From: an uncultured Eubacteriales bacterium
GTDB lineage: Bacteria > Bacillota > Clostridia > Oscillospirales > Butyricicoccaceae
DNA length: 14,717 nucleotides
Reading direction: 5' to 3'
NCBI GenBank assembly: GCA_900555855.1
Contig: USML01000046.1
Location: 1 to 14,717, forward strand
This document shows, one piece after another, positions 7,254 to 14,465 of this stretch. Position numbers and translations under genes: made by a program. Position 1 is the stretch's first letter. Each line of letters opens with the position of its first letter. The notes beneath the pieces are model-generated. The model ran no database searches, was not told the origin of the DNA, and saw only the letters and a list, made by a program, of their open reading frames with translations.

Positions 7254-7296
7254 AGGGACTGATATCAATTGTTTTCCCTTGGAATGGAGGTATTTT

Positions 7297-8793
7297 ATGG
7301 ATTTTTGCAGCACCAGGAACAGCGCCCTGCGGGTCTCTTCCGCCCGGGCCATCCTGCAAGGTCTGGCGGAGGACGGCGGCCTTTTCGTCCCCGCGCAGCT
7401 CCCCCGGTTCACCGAGCCGGAGATCATGATGATGGCCGCCATGAATTATCAGAAGACGGCGGAGACCGTGCTTTCCGCCTTTTTGCCGGATTACACCCGG
7501 GAGGAGCTCCGCAGCTTTGTGGCCGCGGCTTACGGCAAGCAGTTTGACACGCCGCAGATCGCGCCGCTGCAGCCCGTCCGCCCCGGCACCTATGCGCTGG
7601 AGCTTTGGCACGGACCCACCTGCGCCTTTAAGGATTTTGCCCTGCAGCTGCTGCCCCATCTGCTGAAGGCTGCGGCGGAAAAATGCGGCGAGCCCCGGGA
7701 TATCGCCATCCTGACGGCCACCTCCGGCGACACGGGCAAGGCCGCCATGGAGGGCTTTGCCGATGTGCCCGGCACGCATATCTGCGTCTTTTATCCGGCG
7801 GGCGGCGTCTCCCGGATGCAGCAGCTGCAGATGGCCACCCAGCAGGGCAAAAATGTCAATGTGCTGGCGGTGGAGGGGAATTTTGACGATGCCCAATCCG
7901 GCGTCAAGCAGCTTTTTACCGATGCCTCCCTGCGGCAGGAGCTGGCGGACAAGGGCTTTTTGCTGTCCAGCGCCAACTCCATCAACTGGGGACGGCTGGC
8001 GCCGCAGGTGGTCTATTATTTCTGGGCCTATGCCCAGCTGCTCAAAGCCGGCGGCGTGGAAATGGGCCAGAAGGTCAATTTCGTGGTCCCCACCGGCAAC
8101 TTCGGCGACATTCTGGCGGGCTATCTGGCCAAAAAGGCCGGCCTGCCTGTGGGCAAGCTGATCTGCGCCTCCAACGCCAACAATGTTCTGACGGAGTTTC
8201 TCAACACCGGCGTTTACAACAAAAACCGGCCCTTCCATCTCACCCAGTCCCCCAGCATGGATATCCTGATCTCCTCCAATCTGGAGCGGCTGCTCTATCT
8301 TCTGTGCGAGGACGACAAGCTGGTAGCCGGCTGGATGGAGGATCTGCGGCGGGACGGCCGCTATTTCATCGGCGAGGCGCTGCTGCAGAAGCTCCACGAG
8401 GAGGGCTTTGAGGCCTTCTGGTGTGACGACGCTCACGCCGCCAGCTCCATTCGGGAGCTTTGGTTCGAGCGGGGCTATCTCTGCGATCCTCATACCGGCG
8501 TGGCTGCCAACGCCCTGCGGCAATATGCCGCTCTCACCGGCGACAAGACGCCCGCCGTGATCGTCTCCACCGCCTCCCCCTTCAAATTCGCCTCCGCCAT
8601 GCTCCCTGCCATGGATCTGGACTTCAGCGGCGACGAGTTCCAGCAGCTGGAGGTCATGGAGATCGTCAGCAGCCGCACCGCGCCCGCACCGCTGAAGCGC
8701 CTGAAGGAGCTGCCCGTGCGCTTTGACCGGGTGATCCCCCGACAGGAGATGCGTGCCGCTGTGGTCCAGTGGCTGGAAGGAGGCAAGGCATGA
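7297..8793 (+). CDS. thrC: Threonine synthase
   Basis: A 498-residue PLP enzyme that converts O-phosphohomoserine to threonine, the last step of the pathway. GPTCAFKDFALQLLP (106-120) contains the Schiff-base lysine K112. TSGDTGKAA (142-150) binds the cofactor phosphate, and YPAGGVSRMQQLQM (166-179) plus the later PTGNFGDILAGY segment match the long class typical of bacteria such as E. coli ThrC. GGAGG lies six bases before the ATG at 7297. The open frame extends 1.6 kb upstream only as an antisense shadow of pncB. The stop codon overlaps the next start (ATGA), implying translational coupling to the ApgM-like gene. Confidence 0.95.
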   Translation: MDFCSTRNSALRVSSARAILQGLAEDGGLFVPAQLPRFTEPEIMMMAAMNYQKTAETVLSAFLPDYTREELRSFVAAAYGKQFDTPQIAPLQPVRPGTYALELWHGPTCAFKDFALQLLPHLLKAAAEKCGEPRDIAILTATSGDTGKAAMEGFADVPGTHICVFYPAGGVSRMQQLQMATQQGKNVNVLAVEGNFDDAQSGVKQLFTDASLRQELADKGFLLSSANSINWGRLAPQVVYYFWAYAQLLKAGGVEMGQKVNFVVPTGNFGDILAGYLAKKAGLPVGKLICASNANNVLTEFLNTGVYNKNRPFHLTQSPSMDILISSNLERLLYLLCEDDKLVAGWMEDLRRDGRYFIGEALLQKLHEEGFEAFWCDDAHAASSIRELWFERGYLCDPHTGVAANALRQYAALTGDKTPAVIVSTASPFKFASAMLPAMDLDFSGDEFQQLEVMEIVSSRTAPAPLKRLKELPVRFDRVIPRQEMRAAVVQWLEGGKA

Positions 8794-10007
8794 TGAGATC
8801 CATCGTTTTTCTCTGCGACGGCATGGCCGATTGGCCGGTAGACGCGCTGGGCGGCAAAACGCCGCTGGAGGCTTCGTCTCACCCGTCTATGGATCTGATG
8901 GCCCAAAAGGGCCTGTTTGGCCTGGCGCAGACGGTCCCGGAGGGGATGCCCCCGGGCAGCGACACCGCCAATCTTTCCGTCTTTGGCTATGATCCGAAGA
9001 TTTATTATACCGGCCGTTCTCCGCTGGAAGCGGTGAACATGGGCATCCAGCTGGCCCCGGCGGATGTGGCCTTCCGCTGCAATCTGGTGACGCTCACCGG
9101 CTCTGACCGGCTGGAGGACTGCGTCATGACCGATTACAGCGCCGGCGAGATCTCCACCGAGGAGGCTGCCCAGCTGATCTCTGCCATGGACGCCCTGTTC
9201 CGCACCGACCGGGTGGAGCTGCATCCCGGCATCAGCTACCGGCACTGCCTTGTGCTGCGGCAGGCAGAGACCGGCGCGCGGCTCACGCCGCCCCACGATA
9301 TCTCCGGCCGGCCCGTCCGGGACTTTCTCCCCCAAGGGGAAAACAGCGCGCTGCTGCGGGACATGATGGAACGCTCCTTTGCGCTGCTGCGGGAGCATCC
9401 GGTGAATCTGGCCCGGGTCCGGGCGGGCAAAAACCCCGCCAACTGCCTGTGGTTCTGGGGGGAGGGGCGTAAGCCCGCCCTGCGGCCCTTCCGGGAGCTT
9501 TACGGCGTGGAAAAGGGCGGCGTGATCTCCGCCGTGGATCTGATCCGCGGCATTGGCCGCTGCGCCGGGCTGGATGTTCTGCCTGTAGACGGTCGGATCA
9601 CCGGCACCTATGAGACGGACTTTGCCGCCAAGGGCCGGGCCGCCATCCGCGCCTTTCAGCAGGGCTATTCCTTCGTCTATCTGCACATGGAAGCGCCGGA
9701 TGAATGCGGCCACCACGGCCAGGTGAAGGAAAAGATCTTCTCCATCGAGGAGATCGACCGGAAGGTCATCACGCCCGTGCTGGATTATCTCCGCTCCACC
9801 GGCGAGCCCTTTACGGCGCTGGTGATGCCCGATCATCCCACGCCCCTCTCCATCCGCACCCATGTGAGCGACCCTGTTCCCTTTGCGCTGCTGGACAGCC
9901 GCACCCCCCAGGATCATCCCGGCGCCGCCTTTACGGAGGTCCAGGCCAAGACGGCCGGGCTGCTCCTGCCCCAGGCCTGCAGCCTGATGGGCCGGCTGGT
10001 CCGATAA
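8790..10007 (+). CDS. ApgM-like phosphoglycerate mutase homologue, probable homoserine kinase substitute
   Basis: A 405-residue member of the alkaline-phosphatase superfamily, resembling archaeal-type cofactor-independent phosphoglycerate mutase. Metal-binding CDGMADW (9-15) opens the protein. PGSDTANLSVFGYDP (55-69) carries the likely phospho-accepting Ser57. EAPDECGHHG (301-310), MPDHPTP (346-352) and H358 supply further metal ligands. Relatives encoded with threonine genes in genomes lacking thrB have been proposed to act as homoserine kinases (TIGR02535). Its ATGA overlap with thrC supports that role over glycolysis, because ThrC needs phosphohomoserine. This is inference from context; the fold alone does not decide the substrate. 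AAGGAGG precedes an ATG-ATG pair; 8790 was taken as start, 8793 is possible. rimM follows after 13 bases. Confidence 0.88.
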   Translation: MMRSIVFLCDGMADWPVDALGGKTPLEASSHPSMDLMAQKGLFGLAQTVPEGMPPGSDTANLSVFGYDPKIYYTGRSPLEAVNMGIQLAPADVAFRCNLVTLTGSDRLEDCVMTDYSAGEISTEEAAQLISAMDALFRTDRVELHPGISYRHCLVLRQAETGARLTPPHDISGRPVRDFLPQGENSALLRDMMERSFALLREHPVNLARVRAGKNPANCLWFWGEGRKPALRPFRELYGVEKGGVISAVDLIRGIGRCAGLDVLPVDGRITGTYETDFAAKGRAAIRAFQQGYSFVYLHMEAPDECGHHGQVKEKIFSIEEIDRKVITPVLDYLRSTGEPFTALVMPDHPTPLSIRTHVSDPVPFALLDSRTPQDHPGAAFTEVQAKTAGLLLPQACSLMGRLVR

Positions 10008-10020
10008 AAAGGAGCCGGCC

Positions 10021-10521
10021 ATGGAACAGTTTGTGGAATGCGGCAGGATCGTCAACACCCACGGCGTCCGCGGCGAGGTGAAGGCGGAGGCTTATTGCGA
10101 CAACGAAATTTTTTCTCAAGGAAGGGAGCTTCTGATCGGCGGCAAACCCTACCGGCTGCTTTCCCGCCGGCGGCACGGCGCCTTTCTGCTGCTGACGCTG
10201 GAAGGGATCGCCACCGTGGAGCAGGCCATGCCCCTGAAGGGCAAGGTCATCACCGTCCCCCGGGCGTCGATCCGGCTGAAAAAGGGCCAGTATCTTTATC
10301 AGGATCTTTACGGCTTCGCCGTGCTGGATCTGCGCACCGGCCAGGTCATCGGCCGGCTGGCGGAGGTGCTGGAGCGGCCTGCCTCCATGCTGTATCGGGT
10401 GGAGGGACCGGCGGGCGAGGTACTGATCCCGGCGGTGCCCCCCTTCCATGTGGGGGTGGACTTTGAAGCGCGTCAGCTGCAGGTGCGCACCATTGAAGGG
10501 ATGCTGCCCCATGAGAATTGA
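10021..10521 (+). CDS. rimM: Ribosome maturation factor RimM
   Basis: A 166-residue cytoplasmic assembly factor for the 30S subunit head, which acts with ribosomal protein S19 during 16S rRNA maturation. The N-terminal domain begins with the diagnostic GRIVNTHGVRGEVK (8-21). The C-terminal PRC-barrel covers about 91-163 and includes LYGFAVLDL, IGRLAEVLE and the strongly conserved LIPAVPPF segment. Length is normal. The ATG follows AAAAAGGAG by six bases. The last 11 bases overlap trmD. The usual partner rpsP is not upstream; the threonine genes are. Confidence 0.95.
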   Translation: MEQFVECGRIVNTHGVRGEVKAEAYCDNEIFSQGRELLIGGKPYRLLSRRRHGAFLLLTLEGIATVEQAMPLKGKVITVPRASIRLKKGQYLYQDLYGFAVLDLRTGQVIGRLAEVLERPASMLYRVEGPAGEVLIPAVPPFHVGVDFEARQLQVRTIEGMLPHEN

Positions 10522-11260
10522 TATTCTGACGCTGTTTCCGGAGATGGTGGATCAGGCCCTGTCCGCCAGCATCATCGGCCGGGGCCGGGAGGCCGGCCTG
10601 CTGGATATCCGCTGCCACAACATCCGGGACTATTCCCCCGACAAGCGCCGCCGCACCGACGATTATCCCTATGGCGGCGGGCAGGGCATGGTGATGCAGT
10701 GCGAGCCGCTGGCCCGTTGTCTGGAAGAGGTTCAGCAGCAGGCGGACGGCCATGTCCACACCGTTCTCATGAGCCCCGCCGGCGGGGTCTTCACTCAGCA
10801 GAAGGCCCGGGAGCTTTTGGCACGGGAGCATATCATTCTGGTCTGCGGCCACTATGAGGGCGTCGACCAGCGTTTCGTGGACGAATGCGTGGACGAGCAG
10901 CTCTCCATCGGCGATTTCGTGCTGACCGGCGGCGAGCTGGCGGCCATGGTGATCTCCGACGCCGTCTGCCGCATGGTGCCTGGTGTTTTGGCGGAGCGGG
11001 CCAGCTTTGAGGACGAGAGCCACTTCAGCGGCGTTTTGGAATATCCCCAATATACCCGCCCGGAGGTCTGGCGGGACCGCCCCGTCCCGGCGGTATTGCT
11101 CTCCGGCCACCACGGCAACATTGAAGCATGGCGGCGGCTGCAGTCCCTTTACCTCACCCGGGAGCGCCGCCCCGATCTGTTTTCCACTCTGACGCTGACC
11201 CGGCGGGAGGAAAAGCTGCTGCGTCTGCTGGATCAGGCGCTGGAGGACGGGCTGGTCTGA
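10511..11260 (+). CDS. trmD: tRNA (guanine37-N1)-methyltransferase
   Basis: A 249-residue homodimeric SPOUT-class enzyme that methylates G37 of tRNAs using S-adenosylmethionine, preventing +1 frameshifts. It begins MRIDILTLFPEM. YGGGQGM (54-60), GHYEGVDQR (113-121) and SIGDFVLTGGE (132-142) form the trefoil-knot AdoMet site, and YPQYTRPEVW (178-187) plus GHHGNIEAWR (199-208) are the family's tRNA-binding and C-terminal signatures. The ATG at 10511 lies inside the end of rimM (11-base overlap), with a modest GAAGGG upstream. A frame-open extension to 10448 is ignored because it would overlap far more of rimM. rplS does not follow; a strong terminator does. Confidence 0.96.
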   Translation: MRIDILTLFPEMVDQALSASIIGRGREAGLLDIRCHNIRDYSPDKRRRTDDYPYGGGQGMVMQCEPLARCLEEVQQQADGHVHTVLMSPAGGVFTQQKARELLAREHIILVCGHYEGVDQRFVDECVDEQLSIGDFVLTGGELAAMVISDAVCRMVPGVLAERASFEDESHFSGVLEYPQYTRPEVWRDRPVPAVLLSGHHGNIEAWRRLQSLYLTRERRPDLFSTLTLTRREEKLLRLLDQALEDGLV

Positions 11261-11298
11261 GCCGGGCGCTTTGCCCCTTTTAATCGCATCAACTGCAG

Positions 11299-11345
11299 CG
11301 GGGCTGCCACACCAAAGCAATGTGTGGCAGCCCCGTTTTGTTTTG
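11299..11345 (+). terminator. Intrinsic terminator after trmD
   Basis: CGGGGCTGCCACA (11299-11311) and TGTGGCAGCCCCG (11323-11335) form a perfect 13-bp stem with an 11-base loop, followed by TTTTGTTTTG. It ends the thrC-to-trmD transcript. The minus-strand side lacks a T-run, so the converging GNAT gene is not obviously terminated here. Confidence 0.92.
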
Positions 11346-11349
11346 ACTT

Positions 11350-12279
11350 TTAAGGCAGATAAGCAAAGGTTTGCCCTAACCGGGCGTCGAAGCCAAGCGC
11401 CTGATACATTTCCGCATCGCAGGGCGCGCAGGTGACCGTCAGGCTGGCAAGGCCGTTCGCCTCGCACCAGCGCTGGGCCGCTTTGGCCAGCTTCCCGGCG
11501 ATCCCCTTTTTGCGGAACGCAGGCTCGATATAAAAATCGTCGAAGACGCCAATATCGGCACAGGCATAGGTGGAAAAGCACCGCACGGCACTGCACATCC
11601 CCACCGCCCGCGCGCCGCGCTTTGCGATAAAAAATGTGATCCTTCCCGCCAAAATCGCCCGGGTGAGCTGCGCCTGCTTTTCCTCCGTTGACGGCGGTTC
11701 TCCGATTTCCATGAGAAAGCCGTTTTCCAGCTTTTTCAGCTGCCAGTCCTCCGGATCGGAGAGGAGCTCCACGGTGATGGGGATATCCTCCGCCGGGGGA
11801 AGGAGCATCAGCCGCTCGCCCCATTCATCGGCGCCGTTGTCCCGAAAGCCGACGGCTTCCCAAAAATGCCGCCGCCGCGCGCTGCCGTCATAATTCAGCT
11901 CCGCATATCGCGCCCCGTGTTCTCTTGCCCAATGCAGCAGCGCCCAGGCACATTCCTTTCCCAGCCCCTTTTCGCGGAAGGGCGGGTAGATGCAATATTC
12001 CATGATGAAGCACTTGCCGTCCTCAGAAGAGAAGATCACGGGCATTGCGAAGCCGATCTCCTGCGCATTCCGCTGAAAAAACAGGAAAAAGCAGCGATCC
12101 TGCGGCCTTCTGAAGCATTGCATGATTTGGTCATGGTACGCTTCGCCAAGGAAATATTCCAGATCCTCCTGATCGGGCCCGGGGAAGATGTCCCGCTTGT
12201 GGTAGATATGAAGCTGTTCCCAAAAGGCAGCGATGTCCTGTTCCAGAACAGCCTCCCGGATGGTGATCTTGTTTTCCAT
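11350..12279 (-). CDS. Tandem-domain GNAT acetyltransferase
   Basis: A 309-residue protein with two GNAT N-acetyltransferase folds. Domain 1 (about 4-160) has strand MEYCIYPPF followed by the acetyl-CoA loop REKGLGK (102-108) and a late FWEAVGF. Domain 2 (about 168-309) has DDFYIEPAF, RKKGIAGK (256-263) and the terminal MYQALGF. Both acetyl-CoA loops look intact, so both halves might be active; in many tandem GNATs one is degenerate. The substrate is unknown. The ATG at 12279 was chosen because GGAGG lies seven bases before it; an in-frame GTG at 12336 has no ribosome site and overlaps a hairpin. A short leader ORF and hairpin lie upstream. No own promoter was identified, so readthrough from the EamA gene is possible. 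Confidence 0.88.
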   Translation of the reverse strand: MENKITIREAVLEQDIAAFWEQLHIYHKRDIFPGPDQEDLEYFLGEAYHDQIMQCFRRPQDRCFFLFFQRNAQEIGFAMPVIFSSEDGKCFIMEYCIYPPFREKGLGKECAWALLHWAREHGARYAELNYDGSARRRHFWEAVGFRDNGADEWGERLMLLPPAEDIPITVELLSDPEDWQLKKLENGFLMEIGEPPSTEEKQAQLTRAILAGRITFFIAKRGARAVGMCSAVRCFSTYACADIGVFDDFYIEPAFRKKGIAGKLAKAAQRWCEANGLASLTVTCAPCDAEMYQALGFDARLGQTFAYLP

Positions 12280-12304
12280 TTTCTTTCCTCCAAACATTTG
12301 ATTC

Positions 12305-12330
12305 GGAGGGTTAGGAAGCGTGAACCCTCC
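12305..12330 (-). promoter_or_regulatory. Leader hairpin before the GNAT gene
   Basis: In the minus-strand mRNA GGAGGGTT (12330-12323) pairs with AACCCTCC (12312-12305) in a perfect 8-bp stem with a ten-base loop. The 3' arm, CCCTCC, is also complementary to the GGAGG ribosome site of the GNAT gene 13 bases further on, giving two mutually exclusive pairings. A regulatory switch is inferred from this geometry only. Confidence 0.4.
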
Positions 12331-12349
12331 ATACACGATCCAGTTTCAT
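12311..12349 (-). CDS. Possible 12-codon leader peptide upstream of the GNAT gene
   Basis: ATG at 12349 opens a frame reading MKLDRVWRVHAS that stops with TAA at 12313-12311. It is preceded by AAAGGGTGG and a TTTTTT gap, a fair ribosome site. The ORF covers the 5' arm and loop of the leader hairpin and its stop codon lies in the 3' arm, an arrangement seen in translational attenuators. With no comparative data it could be chance. Confidence 0.3.
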   Translation of the reverse strand: MKLDRVWRVHAS

Positions 12350-12479
12350 AAAAAACCACCCTTTCTCATGATAAATTTGTATTCCAACGCCTGCTGCGGC
12401 GTGGATACCTCCGGGATGCTCCCGCCGGCCCGGCAGACGCGCCTTTTTATGCCAATGCAGCGCTAAGGCCGGGGGGCGT

Positions 12480-13379
12480 TTATTTTGTTTGTTTCTCCCG
12501 CCTGCGCGCCGGAAGGTTCAGCAGTGCCAGCGCCGTCAGCACCAGCGCCACCCCCAGCCAGCCCAGCGCGTCCGGCAGCTCGTCAAAGCAGAGGACGCCG
12601 ATCACCGTCGCCACGGCCGGCTCGATGGATACCAGCACCGCCGCCACGCTGTTTTCCATGCCGGAAAGGCCGGTGGTATAGAGCAGGAAGGGGAGAATGG
12701 TTGTCACCAGCGCGGTCAGCAGCAAAAAGCCCAGCTTGTCCAGTCCCTGCCCCGCAAGCGCAAAAATCTTTGGCACATCCGCCAGAAAGGCCCCGCCCAG
12801 CCCGGCGAAGAGGAAGATATAGGTAGTCACCGTCAGCGGGTGATAGCCCTTTTGCAGGGCAAAGCGGCTGAAAATACTGTAAAGCGCATAGCCTACGCCG
12901 GAACCAAGGCCCAAAAGCAGCACGGGCAGCGTCACCCCGCCCCCACCGGAGGCCAGCCCGGAGGACAGCGCACAGCCGCCCACCGCCAGCAGCAGGCAAA
13001 ATACCTTTCGCCCGGTGAGCCGCTCCCGAAACAGCAGGACGGAAAACAGCGTTACGAACAGCGGCGAGGTATAAAGCAGGATCACCGCCGTCGACAGGGA
13101 CGAAAGCTGAATGGCGCGGAAATAACAATAATTGAAGAACACTACGCTGAGCAGTCCGCCCCCGGCAAAGCACCAGAGGTCCCGCAGCCGGATCCGCAGC
13201 AGATCCCGCCGAAACAGCAGCAGCGCCAGCAGCAAGACGCCGCCGGTAATCGCCGAGCGGCTCTCCACGATCTCCATGGAGCCAAGGCCCAAGGCGTTGA
13301 GCCGCCGCACAAAGATCCCGATGCTGCCCCAGAAGCAGCCCGCAAGGATCACAAACACTGGCGCAAGCTTTTTGTTCAT
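12480..13379 (-). CDS. EamA-family (DMT superfamily) transporter
   Basis: A 299-residue inner-membrane protein of the drug/metabolite transporter superfamily with ten predicted helices in two EamA repeats of about 140 residues. Repeat 1 opens with ILAGCFWGSIGIFVRRL, the family's helix-1 pattern, and ends near LYTSPLFVTLFSVLLFRERL. Repeat 2 has a glycine-rich ALYSIFSRFA region and ends with VSIEPAVATVIGVLCFDELP, the classic EP helix. It ends in a basic tail (PARRREKQTK). Family members export amino acids, metabolites or drugs; nothing here gives the substrate. AGGTGAG precedes the ATG at 13379, and a good promoter lies just upstream. No terminator follows before the GNAT gene 200 bases on. Confidence 0.92.
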   Translation of the reverse strand: MNKKLAPVFVILAGCFWGSIGIFVRRLNALGLGSMEIVESRSAITGGVLLLALLLFRRDLLRIRLRDLWCFAGGGLLSVVFFNYCYFRAIQLSSLSTAVILLYTSPLFVTLFSVLLFRERLTGRKVFCLLLAVGGCALSSGLASGGGGVTLPVLLLGLGSGVGYALYSIFSRFALQKGYHPLTVTTYIFLFAGLGGAFLADVPKIFALAGQGLDKLGFLLLTALVTTILPFLLYTTGLSGMENSVAAVLVSIEPAVATVIGVLCFDELPDALGWLGVALVLTALALLNLPARRREKQTK

Positions 13380-13417
13380 TCGTTTCTCACCTTTCCCGGG
13401 AAATCGATCCCGCCGTT

Positions 13418-13446
13418 ACTATAGCAAACCTCTTTTGATTTTTCAA
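13418..13446 (-). promoter_or_regulatory. Promoter for the EamA transporter gene
   Basis: On the minus strand TTGAAA (13446-13441), a 17-base spacer and TATAGT (13423-13418) give a near-consensus sigma-A promoter, about 38 bases before the start codon. The 5' leader contains an imperfect palindrome (GGGATCGATTTCCC) that could be an operator. The promoter separates the EamA gene from the repeat array, so the array need not be part of its leader. Confidence 0.7.
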
Positions 13447-13483
13447 GCCTTTCCCAAGGCAAATGGCCTGTGCCAAGGCAGCA

Positions 13484-13562
13484 GACCCGCTGGTAGGGGC
13501 GCTGCTGTGTCTTGCAGCGGCGCGACCCGCAGTGGAGCGCCGCTGCAGCAGAGAAAATCTGC
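13484..13562. repeat. GC-rich palindromic intergenic element
   Basis: A GC-rich block beginning near CGCTGGTAGGGGCG. Its core is a perfect 10-bp inverted repeat, GCAGCGGCGC (13514-13523) and GCGCCGCTGC (13537-13546), around a 13-base loop; outer CTGCT/AGCAG copies add partial pairing. There is no T-run, so it is not an intrinsic terminator. GTAGGGGCG-type palindromes are, from memory, common dispersed intergenic elements in clostridial genomes. It lies between the EamA promoter and the AT-rich repeat array. Confidence 0.55.
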
Positions 13563-14100
13563 CGCTCGCGGCACATTGTTATGGTTCAATCGCGCAAATT
13601 CCGCGCAAATACGCCGTATCTGTCCTTTGATACAGATTCATTTGAAGCTGCATCGCCATTAATAATTCTGCAATGATATAGCTCTATTAAAGCGTATTTG
13701 GAAATTTGCCCGCAAGCGCAAGTCTTGATCCTGTTTCATTGTAAAATTTCGGCCTTATATCGCACATTTTGGCAAAGCGCACGAGGGACGGGGTTTCTCT
13801 TACCGCTCTAATCTATTGATATAGTCCTATCGCGCAGAAAGCAAAGAGAATGGTTGATTTCGCTGATTGATTCTGATTCATTTGGCCGCAGTTCCACGCA
13901 AAGCCCCTCTGTCGTTTTCCTTCAGTTCAATTGATATAGTCCTATCAACCAAAAAGCAAAAAGAATGGCTGATTTTCCAGATTGATTCTGTTTCATTCAA
14001 TTGTGACGCCATTGGGGAACTTTGCGCACCTTGCTCTGATCCTCCCAGCGGTACTTTTCCGCTGTCTCTCTTGAGAGTGCGGTTCTATTGATGTAGTTCT

Positions 14101-14130
14101 ATATTCGGAAAATCAGGAATTTCCGAATAT
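14101..14130. repeat. Hairpin in repeat unit 5 of the array
   Basis: ATATTCGGAAA (14101-14111) pairs perfectly with TTTCCGAATAT (14120-14130) around an eight-base loop. It begins at the last two bases of box 1 and replaces the purine-rich middle segment found in most other units. Unit 7 has a hairpin of identical geometry with compensated changes. Confidence 0.75.
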
Positions 14131-14435
14131 TTTCATTATTGATTCTGCATCATTTGACTGCAGCGCTGTCCAAAGCTGCTCCATCGTTTTCCTACGCTCA
14201 ATTGATATAGTTCTATCGGCTTAAAAGCAAAGAAAACGGTTGATTTTCTCAATTGATTCTGGTTTATTTTGGTGCGATGCCATATTGGAGCTTTCGCGTA
14301 CACGGCTCCGGTATTTAGCAGCTGGCAGCTTTTCTCACTGCAACAAAGAGGAACACTGCTTTGCTTCGGATTCGTTGGCAAAGGGAAAGAAAGACACAGA
14401 CTCCTTTAGGGTTGCGATTCTATTGATATAGCTCT

Positions 14436-14465
14436 ATATTCAAAAATTCAAAGATTTTTGTATGT
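14436..14465. repeat. Hairpin in repeat unit 7 of the array
   Basis: ATATTCAAAAA (14436-14446) pairs with TTTTTGTATGT (14455-14465) around an eight-base loop: eleven positions with one T-T mismatch and one G-T pair. Relative to unit 5, two G-C pairs have become A-T pairs on both arms. Confidence 0.65.

Noticed and set aside
5668..7296. Plus-strand open frame continuing 1.6 kb upstream of thrC (giving a 1041-residue protein)
   Set aside because: It is antisense to pncB, has low-complexity shadow composition, and lies upstream of the thrC promoter, ribosome site and normal thrC N-terminus.
7036..8523. Minus-strand extension of the pncB frame to 975 residues
   Set aside because: Antisense to thrC; the family-like start, AGGAGG site and promoter all place the start at 7035.
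10346..11824. 492-codon minus-strand frame over trmD
   Set aside because: It runs across trmD, the terminator and the GNAT gene in the wrong frame; no recognisable domain.
12380..12479. Intrinsic terminator after the EamA gene
   Set aside because: Short GC inverted repeats exist (for example CCGGCC/GGCCGG) but without a following T-run on the minus strand.
12489..13424. 311-codon Gln-rich plus-strand frame over the EamA gene
   Set aside because: Antisense shadow of a leucine-rich membrane protein (leucine codons read as glutamine); no ribosome site.
13514..13546. Terminator at the GC-rich palindrome
   Set aside because: A strong stem but no T-run on either strand, and no gene ends next to it.
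13867..14431. Short frames of 63-81 codons inside the repeat array (both strands)
   Set aside because: They begin at different places in each repeat copy, lack Shine-Dalgarno sites, and their mutual similarity is explained by the DNA repeat.
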